A stretch of 64,000 nucleotides of DNA from a bacterium. GTDB taxonomy: Bacteria > Chloroflexota > Anaerolineae > Caldilineales > Caldilineaceae. Under the pieces are notes generated by a model. That model saw only the letters and a list, made by a program, of their open reading frames with translations, made no database searches and was not told the origin of the DNA. The number at the start of each line of letters is the position of its first letter. Position 1 is the stretch's first letter. The DNA lies in contig WGMT01000038.1 of the NCBI GenBank assembly GCA_016124945.1, positions 1 through 64,000 on the forward strand, given 5' to 3'. This document shows, piece by piece, positions 17,369-25,210 of the stretch. Both the position numbers and the translations under genes were made by a program.

Positions 17369-18136
17369 ATGACAATTCTTACCAGCAAACGCGCCCCAGG
17401 CGAACCCATTTGGACAGATCTGTCCACGCCGGACTTGGACAAAGCCAAAGCATTTTACGGCGAACTCTTTGGCTGGAACTTTTTTGACAGCGGCCCAGAT
17501 TTCGGCCACTACAACATGGCCATGCTACAAGGACAAAGCGCCGCCGGTATGGCACCGATGCAGCCCGGCTCCGACATGCCCTCGGCGTGGACAGTCTACT
17601 TTTCCAGCAACGATGCCTCCGCCGATGCAGCCCGCACCGCCGAACTGGGGGGCATGGTGATCATGGACGCCATGCCCGTGGGTGAATTGGGTGTCATGGC
17701 GATCTGTGCTGATCCCACCGGGGCTGTCTTTGGGTTGTGGCAGTCCGGCCAGCACATCGGCGCTTCCATCGAAGATGAACCGGGCACCATGGCCTGGTCT
17801 GAGGTCAACACCCGCGATTCAGTCCGGGCCTCGGAATTTTACAGCAAACTTTTCAATCTTACGCCGAGTAAGATCGACGGCATGGAGTACTTTCAACTTC
17901 AACGCGATGGCAGAAGTGTCTGCGGCATTCTGCAAATGGATGAGAACTGGGGCGACCTGCCGCCACACTGGATGCAGTATTTCATGGTGGAGGATGTAGA
18001 CACAGCCGCCGAAAAGGCCGCTGCCGCCGGTGGAACCGTCCACGTAGCGCCGTTTGACACAGGTTATGGCCGGATCGCCGTGATCGGGGATCCTTTCGGC
18101 GCAACCTTCAGCATCCTGACACCACCATCTGCGTAA
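17369..18136 (+). CDS. VOC family protein with two glyoxalase-like domains
   Basis: A 255-residue protein made of two vicinal-oxygen-chelate halves. Half one starts EPIWTDLSTPDLDKAKAFYGELFGW and half two starts GTMAWSEVNTRDSVRASEFYSKLFN, each ending in DPTGAVFGLW or DPFGATFSIL. This is the CFP30-like arrangement, with beta-alpha-beta-beta-beta repeats that form a metal site. Activity may be dioxygenase, lyase, binding or resistance and cannot be narrowed. The start has GGAGAGA upstream. It shares an operon with the DinB-like gene and is followed by a long inverted repeat. Confidence 0.88.
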   Translation: MTILTSKRAPGEPIWTDLSTPDLDKAKAFYGELFGWNFFDSGPDFGHYNMAMLQGQSAAGMAPMQPGSDMPSAWTVYFSSNDASADAARTAELGGMVIMDAMPVGELGVMAICADPTGAVFGLWQSGQHIGASIEDEPGTMAWSEVNTRDSVRASEFYSKLFNLTPSKIDGMEYFQLQRDGRSVCGILQMDENWGDLPPHWMQYFMVEDVDTAAEKAAAAGGTVHVAPFDTGYGRIAVIGDPFGATFSILTPPSA

Positions 18137-18162
18137 CGCAGCACACGTATTGAGCAACGAGG

Positions 18163-18362
18163 AGGTTCACCGCAAAGGCGCAAAGAGCGCAAAGATCAGA
18201 GAGATTGCAGACACGGATTTCAGGATTTTCAGATGAAGAGCCGAAATCGGATATTGGATGCGGAAAGTGGCAAAGATTGTCTTGGTAGTCCTGAAAATCT
18301 ATGAAATCCGTGTCCAAATCTTCTGCTTTCTCACTTCTTCTTTGCGTTCTTTGCGGTGATTT
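18163..18362. repeat. 200-bp nested inverted repeat of CGCAAAG and CACGGATTTC words
   Basis: Outer arms CACCGCAAAGGCGCAAAG and the CTTTGCGTTCTTTGCGGTG-like complement enclose inner arms ACACGGATTTCAGGATTTTC and its near complement, which contains GAAAATC and GAAATCCGTGT. It fills the gap between the VOC and Asp-box genes. Confidence 0.85.
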
Positions 18363-18418
18363 CTTCTGAATGAAGCAGTATTATGATCGATGCAGGTCCT
18401 AAACCAGAGGAGAGAGAG

Positions 18419-19534
18419 ATGAGCAATGTACGTGTATTGGTAGGCACCAGCAAGGGCGCATTCATCCTCACGTCAGACGAGAAGCGCCAGAATTGGGAGA
18501 TCAGTGAGCCACATTTCGCCGGCTGGGAGATCTACCACATGAAAGGGTCGGCGCTCAACCCCGACCGCATCTATGCTTCACAATCCACGGGTTGGTTCGG
18601 CCAGTTGATCCAGCGCTCCGACGACGGCGGCAAGACGTGGGAACCGGTGGGCAACGAGTTCGCCTACGACGGCGTCACCGGTACCCATCAGTGGTACGAC
18701 GGCACCCAGCACCCCTGGGAATTCACGCGTGTCTGGCACCTGGAGCCTTCGCTTCATGACGCGGACACCGTGTACGCCGGCGTAGAAGACGCCGCCATCT
18801 TCCGCTCGCAAGACGGCGGCAGCACATGGCACGAATTGCCCGGCCTGCGCAACACCAAAGGAGATTTGTGGCAGCCCGGCGCCGGCGGCATGTGTCTGCA
18901 CACGATTTTGCTTGATCCAAGCAACAAAGAGCGCATATACGTGGCCATCTCGGCGGCTGGCGCCTTCCGCAGCGACGACGGCGGCGAAAGCTGGAAGCCC
19001 ATCAACCAGGGGCTGATTTCGCCCTTTGAATTGCCCGACGCCAACGCAGAAGTCGGCCACTGTGTGCATAACCTGGCCATGCACCCGTCCCAACCCGATG
19101 TTGTCTTCATGCAAAAACACTGGGACGTGATGCGCAGCGACAACGCCGGCGACATGTGGCATGAGGTCAGCGGCAATCTACCCAGCGATTTTGGCTTCCC
19201 CATTGCCGTCCATGCCCACGAGCCGGAGACGATCTACGTGGTGCCCATCAAGAGCGATTCGGAGCACTATCCACCGGAAGGCAAACTGCGCGTCTACCGC
19301 AGCCGTAGCGGCGGCAACGAGTGGGAAGCGCTGACCCATGGCCTGCCGCAGCAAGATTGCTACGTCAATGTCCTGCGCGACGCCATGGCCGTCGACTCGA
19401 TGGACGAATGTGGCATCTATTTCGGCACCACCGGTGGTCAAGTCTACGCTTCGCCCGATGGCGGCGACACCTGGCAGGCCATTGTACGTGATCTGCCCAA
19501 GGTCCTCTCGGTGGAAGTGCAGGTTTTGCCGTGA
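18419..19534 (+). CDS. Asp-box (BNR) beta-propeller protein
   Basis: A 371-residue protein with at least five Asp-box motifs: SDDGGKTWE, SQDGGSTWHE, SDDGGESWK, SDNAGDMWHE and SPDGGDTWQ, spaced through a sialidase-like propeller. No signal peptide is visible. The start at 18419 follows AGGAGAGAG. Databases often label such proteins exo-alpha-sialidase, but the sialidase Arg triad and nucleophile are not evident, so enzymatic activity is doubtful. Its stop codon overlaps the GTG start of the MoaD/ThiS-like gene, implying coupled translation and a shared function. Confidence 0.85.
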   Translation: MSNVRVLVGTSKGAFILTSDEKRQNWEISEPHFAGWEIYHMKGSALNPDRIYASQSTGWFGQLIQRSDDGGKTWEPVGNEFAYDGVTGTHQWYDGTQHPWEFTRVWHLEPSLHDADTVYAGVEDAAIFRSQDGGSTWHELPGLRNTKGDLWQPGAGGMCLHTILLDPSNKERIYVAISAAGAFRSDDGGESWKPINQGLISPFELPDANAEVGHCVHNLAMHPSQPDVVFMQKHWDVMRSDNAGDMWHEVSGNLPSDFGFPIAVHAHEPETIYVVPIKSDSEHYPPEGKLRVYRSRSGGNEWEALTHGLPQQDCYVNVLRDAMAVDSMDECGIYFGTTGGQVYASPDGGDTWQAIVRDLPKVLSVEVQVLP

Positions 19535-19851
19535 CCTGCGCTGGGATTCGCCCGGGGATTCGTGTTGTCTTGCCCGCTCATCTGCGCAATCTGGCAGGCG
19601 TCCCCCGAGAGGTGACCGTTGACGTAGCCGATCCGGTGACCATCGAGCGTGTCCTCGACGCGTTGGAAGATGCCTACCCGATGCTGCGTGGTACGATCCG
19701 CGATCACGGCACTAAGAAGCGGCGCGCCTTCGTGCGCTTCTTCGCCTGCAACGAAGACCGATCTCACGATCCGCCCGACACCACCCTCCCCGACGTTGTC
19801 GCGCGTGGCGAAGAGCCCTTCCTTGTGGTTGGGGCGATGGCCGGCGGCTGA
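19531..19851 (+). CDS. MoaD/ThiS-like ubiquitin-fold protein ending in Gly-Gly
   Basis: A 106-residue beta-grasp protein starting at a GTG that overlaps the stop of the propeller gene. The segment LPAHLRNLAG...VTVDVADPVTIERVLDALEDAYPML matches the N-terminal strands and helix of MoaD/ThiS proteins. The protein ends AMAGG, the diglycine that E1-like enzymes adenylate for sulfur transfer or protein conjugation. No E1-like (MoeB/ThiF), moaE or thiG gene is present in the window. Its last 88 bp overlap, on the opposite strand, the 3' end of a PucC-like gene. It may be a sulfur carrier or protein modifier. The partner propeller is the only clue to target. Confidence 0.8.
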   Translation: MTCAGIRPGIRVVLPAHLRNLAGVPREVTVDVADPVTIERVLDALEDAYPMLRGTIRDHGTKKRRAFVRFFACNEDRSHDPPDTTLPDVVARGEEPFLVVGAMAGG

Positions 19852-21185
19852 CTAAGAGAGAGAGTCGGGGCGGGTGTGCGCAGCGCGGCTACACTGGCAC
19901 CGCGCACAGACCAGACACAGACGGCCATGCCCAGCGCTTCCAGCCCGAAGATGACGGCGTACCCCGTGGTCGCGCCCAGCCAACCGCTGCCGATAAGGAT
20001 CGAGTGCAGCGCGCCGCCCAACAGGAAGGACGATCCCAGGCCCACCGCCTGCGCCAGGCTCCATAAGCCGAGGTAGCGCGCCGTCTTCCCTTCAACGGTC
20101 ATGTCCGACATCATGGTCACGGCGGCGAAAGTGAAGATACCCACCGTCAGGCCGAAGAGGCCCAACGCCAAGTTGAAGAGGATCGTCGATGCCGTGGCTG
20201 CGGCGTAAGCCTGCAACAGCAACGACGCTGTGGCCCCACTGCCGCCGAGGACGGCGATCCGTTTCTTTGCCGACATGGGCAACAGCGCCGCACCGCCGCT
20301 GATCCCCAAAAGACGTGCACCTAGCGCGCCTGTCAATGCCATGCCGATACTCACCATCCCGTTGAAGATCTGCTGGAAGAGTGTCGTTTCCCCAACCGTC
20401 ATGCCCAACACTTCACCGCCGAAGACCTCCTGTAGCGAGTCTTGCAGGAAGATTGCAGGGAAGGAAAGCATTACAAAGAAGAAGAACGAGCGCGCAGCCG
20501 GGTGGGCCAGCAACGCCAACGATTCGCGAACAGGCGCCACATCCGCCGTGATGTGCGGATTGTGTCGTGCTGCTGTCACCTCGGCGGGCGTCAAGCGTCG
20601 CTCCAATCCCCAAATGCTGAGCACACCTAGCACCAGCACCACCAGCGGCGTTAGGTTGTAAAGCCGCTGCATCGCTTCGAGGCTGAACTCGGGCATCATC
20701 CAGCGGAAAACCAACGCCCACAGTACGATGATGCCCGTCTGCCCGGCCCATGCCGCCGCGAAGACTTTGCTACGTGTCTGCTCGGTGGTGCACTCGGCAA
20801 TGAGATCGAGGTAGGTGTTGGCCATCAAGGCGATCATGGCGCCGAAGACGAAGAAGAGGCCGAAGCCCGCCGCGTAGGCCGCCGGCGATCCTTCGCTCAT
20901 TGCGACCATTAGCGCCGGCAGCGGCGGAAAGACGAAGCTGCCCACCATCAACCCAATGAGCAAATAGGGGCTGCGTCGGTAGCCGAAGATGGGGTAGCGC
21001 GACGTGATCCGCCCGAACATCGGCTGCAACGGGCCGAAGAACGGGTACAGCCCGATCATCGTTGTCACCAATACCGCCACGATCCCCAGATCGAAGATGG
21101 CCACACGGTTGAAGTTGATGGTGATCAGCGCGAACATCCACGCAATGGCGAACTTGGAAAGCATAAACTGGATCGTTGTACGCAT
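19764..21185 (-). CDS. PucC/BCD-family MFS transporter, copy 1
   Basis: A 473-residue membrane protein with about 12 predicted transmembrane segments. The family signature is seen early: FNRVAIFDLGIVAVLVTTMI, then GRITSRYPIFGYRRSPYLLIG. PucC/LhaA (bacteriochlorophyll delivery) family proteins help assemble light-harvesting complexes in phototrophs, but homologues of unknown cargo occur elsewhere. The start MRTTIQFML at 21185 follows AAAGGAGA. An upstream in-frame extension passes through the intergenic space. The C-terminal about 30 residues, Pro/Ser-rich, are read antisense to the MoaD-like gene. It lies 86 bp downstream of a close paralogue. Confidence 0.85.
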   Translation of the reverse strand: MRTTIQFMLSKFAIAWMFALITINFNRVAIFDLGIVAVLVTTMIGLYPFFGPLQPMFGRITSRYPIFGYRRSPYLLIGLMVGSFVFPPLPALMVAMSEGSPAAYAAGFGLFFVFGAMIALMANTYLDLIAECTTEQTRSKVFAAAWAGQTGIIVLWALVFRWMMPEFSLEAMQRLYNLTPLVVLVLGVLSIWGLERRLTPAEVTAARHNPHITADVAPVRESLALLAHPAARSFFFFVMLSFPAIFLQDSLQEVFGGEVLGMTVGETTLFQQIFNGMVSIGMALTGALGARLLGISGGAALLPMSAKKRIAVLGGSGATASLLLQAYAAATASTILFNLALGLFGLTVGIFTFAAVTMMSDMTVEGKTARYLGLWSLAQAVGLGSSFLLGGALHSILIGSGWLGATTGYAVIFGLEALGMAVCVWSVRGASVAALRTPAPTLSLSQPPAIAPTTRKGSSPRATTSGRVVSGGS

Positions 21186-21271
21186 GGTCGTCTCCTTTGT
21201 AGTCGGCGGATGACGAAAGACGAACGTTGAGCCCATTGACGGCCTTAACGTTCGTCTTTTGTCTTCTTCTG

Positions 21272-22636
21272 TTAGGCCGTTCCTGCTTCCATGGCGCGGC
21301 TGACATCCGTACGCGTGAGGCTTGAGCGGAAGGCCGTGACACTCACGTGGACAAGGAACAACGCGCCGATGGTCATCAGCGACGATTCCAGCGCAAAGAT
21401 AGCGGCATAGCCAGTGCTGGCGGGTAGGAATCCGCTGCCAATGAAGAGCGTATGCAGCCCGCCGCCCAGGATCGACGCAAGCCCGTTGCCCAGCGCCTGC
21501 GCCATGCCCCACAGCCCCATGTAGGTGGCGGTTGCGCCCACAGCGCTCATCTCCATCATGGCCGAGAGCGCACCCACGGTGTAGACGCCGGTTGCCACGC
21601 CCATCACCAGCAGCGAAGGATACAACAGCGACTGCATTTCAAGATAAGCCGTCATAGACAACAGCAGCAGACCGATGGCTGTGCCGATGCTGCCGATAAG
21701 GGTCACGTTCTGGCGGCTGAAAGGCTTAATCGCCGTAATCGTCCCCACAACAATCATGCTCAACAGGACGCCGCCGCCCCAGATTTGTTGAAACGATGTG
21801 GTCTCGCGCACGCTCATGTTGAAGACCTCTGCGCCGAAGACCTCTAGGATGCTGTCCTGCAAGAAGACACCCAGCGTCGAGAAGAAGACGAAGAAAAAGA
21901 AGTTGCGTGTCACTCGATTGGCGCGCAGCATGGCGAAGGGCGCGGTGAAGATGTTCCCCGGCGGCGTGGACTTGTGCGCCTCGGCTACGGTGACGGCGGT
22001 TTCGTCTTTGTTCAGCCGCCGCTCATTGCCCAGCAACGCCAACAGCGTTGTCACCAGTACAATCGGCGTCGCCAGGTTATAGAGTTGCTGCATGCCCACT
22101 GGATCGTAGTCCGGCATGATCTGCTTCATCACCGAGGCAGCGACGATCATGCTGGCGATCATCACCGTCCACACCAGTGCCACCACAATGCCGCGGTTGC
22201 GTTCCGATGTGCGATCCGCTATCCACGCCAAATGCGAACTCCCCGACAGCGCCAGCCCAATGCCGAAAATGATCATGAGCACAAAGCCGGCCACGAAAGC
22301 GAAGGTGTTGCCTTCGCCCATCCCCACAGCAATGCGCGGCAAGAACGGAAAGATAAACGAAGCGAGCAGAAGTCCGCCCAGCAAATACGGGCCACGCCGG
22401 AAGCCAAGAATGGGATGTCGGTCGATGAAGCGCCCCAAGTAGACCTGTACCGGCGAAAGGAAGTTGTCGAGGCCGATCATGGTCGTCACCAACACGGCGA
22501 CGACGCCCAGTTCGTAGATGGTGATGCGGTTGAAATTGCTCGTCAGCAACGCAAACATCCACGCCATGCCGATTTTAGGCAGGGTGAATTGGAGGATGTT
22601 GATGCCGGTTCCCAGTGAGCGCAGCGCTTTTTTCAT
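21272..22636 (-). CDS. PucC/BCD-family MFS transporter, copy 2
   Basis: A 454-residue paralogue of the downstream transporter, sharing FNRITIYELGVVAVLVTTMIG and GRFIDRHPILGFRRGPYLLGG at the same positions, with about 12 membrane segments. The start MKKALRSLG at 22636 has AAAGGA upstream. An in-frame extension to 22711 has no ribosome site. The two genes are in tandem, probably cotranscribed, and may form a pair with different cargo. No bacteriochlorophyll, carotenoid or reaction-centre gene is in the window, so a photosynthetic role is not supported by context. Confidence 0.85.
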   Translation of the reverse strand: MKKALRSLGTGINILQFTLPKIGMAWMFALLTSNFNRITIYELGVVAVLVTTMIGLDNFLSPVQVYLGRFIDRHPILGFRRGPYLLGGLLLASFIFPFLPRIAVGMGEGNTFAFVAGFVLMIIFGIGLALSGSSHLAWIADRTSERNRGIVVALVWTVMIASMIVAASVMKQIMPDYDPVGMQQLYNLATPIVLVTTLLALLGNERRLNKDETAVTVAEAHKSTPPGNIFTAPFAMLRANRVTRNFFFFVFFSTLGVFLQDSILEVFGAEVFNMSVRETTSFQQIWGGGVLLSMIVVGTITAIKPFSRQNVTLIGSIGTAIGLLLLSMTAYLEMQSLLYPSLLVMGVATGVYTVGALSAMMEMSAVGATATYMGLWGMAQALGNGLASILGGGLHTLFIGSGFLPASTGYAAIFALESSLMTIGALFLVHVSVTAFRSSLTRTDVSRAMEAGTA

Positions 22637-22906
22637 GTCGGTGTCCTTTCTGCCGGCGGCAGGAGACGGTGGAAGAGATGGGCTTGTTTCGTAGTGCGTA
22701 GTGCGTGTCACATTTGGGGCTATGAACGCACTGTGGGAAAGAGTGCGTTTAAGTACCAGCGGCTTGTGTTTCAGAGTCTGAACTACAATCTGAAAACACT
22801 TGCGTCTGTAAGACTCTGAACTACGTAAGTAAAAACGAAAGGTGCCGCCTGTACAGCTACAACTTCAAGAAATCGATGGCGGCGCAAAACTCGACAAGTT
22901 ATCCAG

Positions 22907-23704
22907 TTACTTGAGTTCGCGGGTAACAGTGAGGATGAAACCATGATCGACTGACTGTACCGCCGCCGGGTTGGACCAGGTGACGTGTATCCAGTCGTTC
23001 ATGCGGTCGACAAGGGGCGTGAGGAGTTCGTCGTCGAGCATCCAGGTTTGATTGTGTTGACGCGCCGCCATCTGCACCAGGATCTCGGCGGGGCTGGTCT
23101 CCACCTGCCAGCGCGTCACGATTTGGTCGTCCTCGGTGACGCCGCCCAGTTCGGCCAGCGCCTTGGCCAACACCGCAGGGGACGCGGCCGCCGTCGGGCG
23201 CAGACCAGGGTTCAGCTCCATAATCACGGTGCGCATGTGATCCCGAATCTGTGAGGCACATGATTCTGGATCCATCCAACCACGCGCCTGAATGAAGAGG
23301 CCACCTGGACGCAGCACTCGCACCACTTCGGCGATAGCCTGCTCCCACGCTGGCACCAGATGCAGCACGTTGATCGAAAGGACGGCGTTGAAGCTCTCCG
23401 CCGTAAAAGGCAGGCAGGCCACATCTCCGTGGACGCCCCAAAACGAGCGTTGGCCTGCCAGCCGCACCGCCTCATTGAGCATGGCCTGATTGCGATCAAG
23501 CCCCACCATCGACAGGCCAGCCTCCGCCGCAGGAATCGCAATCCGCCCTGCGCCGCAACCAGCATCCAACACCGGCGCAGCAGACGCGATCATCGACGCC
23601 AGGGCACGCCCAATCTCTGCCGCCGACTGTGCAGGCAGTTCGTTGATTTGGTTATACCGTGGCGCGACGCTCGAGAACGACATTGCGCTATACGCGTTGG
23701 ACAT
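22907..23704 (-). CDS. Class I SAM-dependent methyltransferase
   Basis: A 265-residue protein with a Methyltransf_11-type Rossmann fold. Motif I is VLDAGCGAGRIAIPAAEAG (about residues 45-63). The acidic end of strand 2 is VGLDRNQAML, motif II is GDVACLPF and the post-motif is VLRPGGLFIQARGW. The start MSNAYSAM at 23704 follows GGAGA. An ATG 75 bp further upstream lacks one. The acceptor is unknown. It lies between the transporter pair and a short-chain dehydrogenase on the same strand but is separated from both by repeats. Confidence 0.88.
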   Translation of the reverse strand: MSNAYSAMSFSSVAPRYNQINELPAQSAAEIGRALASMIASAAPVLDAGCGAGRIAIPAAEAGLSMVGLDRNQAMLNEAVRLAGQRSFWGVHGDVACLPFTAESFNAVLSINVLHLVPAWEQAIAEVVRVLRPGGLFIQARGWMDPESCASQIRDHMRTVIMELNPGLRPTAAASPAVLAKALAELGGVTEDDQIVTRWQVETSPAEILVQMAARQHNQTWMLDDELLTPLVDRMNDWIHVTWSNPAAVQSVDHGFILTVTRELK

Positions 23705-23866
23705 AAGGTCTCCAAAGTTGGGGGCCTGAATCAGGGGTACAAGAAGCAGTTGTGATAAATATGTACAGAAGAGCTGCAATCACATTGATCAAAGCTATAC
23801 AGAGGTAAACATCTCAGAGAATAACGCAGTGGTCGAGGCGGGGCACCCGTCATGTGGACAGGAGTT

Positions 23867-24033
23867 GTTGGATTTACGATTGACGATTTGCGATTGTCTC
23901 GTTGAGTGTGTGATGGTTCTTTCGTTCAATCTTCCGTTCAGAACGATCTTTGCCCTTGTCGGAAAATCCTGTTTCGTCCACTCACTCCCTGGACAAGACA
24001 ATCGTAAATCGTCAATCGAAAATCGTAAATTGT
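23867..24033. repeat. Inverted repeat of GATTGACGATT words
   Basis: The left arm GATTTACGATTGACGATTT (from 23870) and the right arm with AATCGTAAATCGTCAATCG (from 24000) enclose about 95 bp without a gene. The right arm touches the stop of the short-chain dehydrogenase. Confidence 0.8.
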
Positions 24034-24789
24034 TCAGTTCAGCGGTCGCCCTCCATCCACATGCACATCCGTCCCCGTGAGCGTTGGCATGTGCACGATG
24101 ACGGCGTAGATCGTCTCGGCCACGTCTTCGGCGGTGACGAGACGCCCCAGCGGCGTGCGCTTTGTCTGCTCAGCGATGAAGGCCCGGTCAAAGGTAGCAG
24201 CGTAGGGGCCATCCACCAGGCCAGGTGAGACGGAAACAATGCGGATCTGTGGCGCCAGGGCGCGGCCAAGCGAGCGTGTCATCGAATCCAACGCCGCCTT
24301 GGAAGCGCAGTAGGCCACATTGCTGCCCAGGCCCGTACGCCCGGCAATCGACGAAATGTTGATCACCACGCCGCCGTCGTCGGCCGCTAACAGCGGACGC
24401 AGCGCGCGGATACATGCAAACGCGCCACGCCAGTTGGTCTGAAAAATGCTGTCAATCAGATCATCATCCAGCGCGTCCAGATCGGCGTGTGCCACAAAGC
24501 GGGTGAAACCGGCATTGTTCACAAGGACGTCGAGCCGCCCGTAGTGTTCGGCCACGAAGTCGGCCATGTGTTGCACATCGGCGCTGTTGTCCACCGCGGC
24601 GTAGACGAGGCCGTGTCCCTGGCCAGGCAGTGCAGCGAGCAGCGATTGTGCCTTCTCTTCACTGCTACGGTAGTTGACGATCACCTGCGCGCCCGCTGCC
24701 GCCAGCCACCGGCACGTCGACGTTCCAATGTCCCCGGTGGCGCCGGTGACCAGGGCAACTTTGCCGGAGAGGGGAAGTGATTGTGGCAT
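24034..24789 (-). CDS. Short-chain dehydrogenase/reductase (FabG-like)
   Basis: A 251-residue classical SDR. Cofactor motif TGATGDIGTS (residues about 14-23), NNAG at about 92, catalytic Ser in NISSIAG, Tyr and Lys in YCASK and the SPGLVDG segment are present. The C-terminus GTDVHVDGGRPLN is typical of the FabG-like subgroup. The start MPQSLPLSG at 24789 follows AAGGAAA. The frame runs further upstream only by translating the heptamer array into an ITNHQSP-like peptide repeat. It probably uses NAD(P)H to reduce a carbonyl, with substrate unknown. The repeat array directly in front of the ribosome site is unusual. Confidence 0.92.
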   Translation of the reverse strand: MPQSLPLSGKVALVTGATGDIGTSTCRWLAAAGAQVIVNYRSSEEKAQSLLAALPGQGHGLVYAAVDNSADVQHMADFVAEHYGRLDVLVNNAGFTRFVAHADLDALDDDLIDSIFQTNWRGAFACIRALRPLLAADDGGVVINISSIAGRTGLGSNVAYCASKAALDSMTRSLGRALAPQIRIVSVSPGLVDGPYAATFDRAFIAEQTKRTPLGRLVTAEDVAETIYAVIVHMPTLTGTDVHVDGGRPLN

Positions 24790-24803
24790 GACGATTTCCT
24801 TTT

Positions 24804-24952
24804 GGTGATTGGTGATTGGTGATTGGTGATTGGTGATTGGTGATTGGTGATTGGTGATTGGTGATTGGTGAATAGTGATTGGTGAATAGTGATTGGTGAA
24901 TAGTGATTGGTGAATAGTGATTGGTGAATAGTGATTGGGGATTGGGGATTGG
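24804..24952. repeat. Tandem array of the heptamer GGTGATT next to a ribosome site
   Basis: Nine perfect GGTGATT units (24804-24866) are followed by about five copies of a 14-bp GGTGAATAGTGATT unit and then GGGGATT words. On the minus strand the array ends one base before the ribosome site of the short-chain dehydrogenase gene. There are no spacers, so it is not CRISPR. Confidence 0.93.
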
Positions 24953-25044
24953 GTTGAGTTTGTGGTGTTTATGATCGCTGAATTGGTGGGTGTGGTCAAT
25001 CTCAGCGAGAGGAAGGGGTGTAATTCAAGTTGTGGTCGTGCGCC

Positions 25045-25112
25045 ACAGTGCCAGGCACAGGCCGACGAATTGCCTGTTTTGGCTTGTGCGTTTAGCCTGT
25101 GCCTGGCACTGT
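25045..25112. repeat. 18-bp-arm inverted repeat with ACAGTGCCAGGCAC motif
   Basis: Arms ACAGTGCCAGGCACAGGC (25045-25062) and its exact complement (25095-25112), loop 32 nt. The word TTCAAGTTG occurs on both sides in direct orientation (25024-25032 and 25117-25125). A related palindrome lies at 36729-36745. Confidence 0.85.
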
Positions 25113-25210
25113 CTGTTTCAAGTTGACGATCCGCGCCGCACGGCGGAAAATGAACGCATATTCACGTATCTGCCCGAATTTGGCCCCACATTACCCGAAT
25201 GGAGTGAATC

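Noticed and set aside
18419..19534. Naming the Asp-box protein a functional sialidase
   Set aside because: Asp boxes are structural. The Arg triad, Asp and Tyr nucleophile of sialidases are not evident and there is no signal peptide.
19764..22636. Evidence for a photosynthetic gene cluster
   Set aside because: Only PucC-like transporters are present. No pigment, reaction-centre or antenna gene is seen within the window.
24804..24952. CRISPR-like appearance of regularly repeated short units
   Set aside because: The units are contiguous heptamers and 14-mers with no unique spacers, no cas genes and no leader. It is a tandem repeat array.
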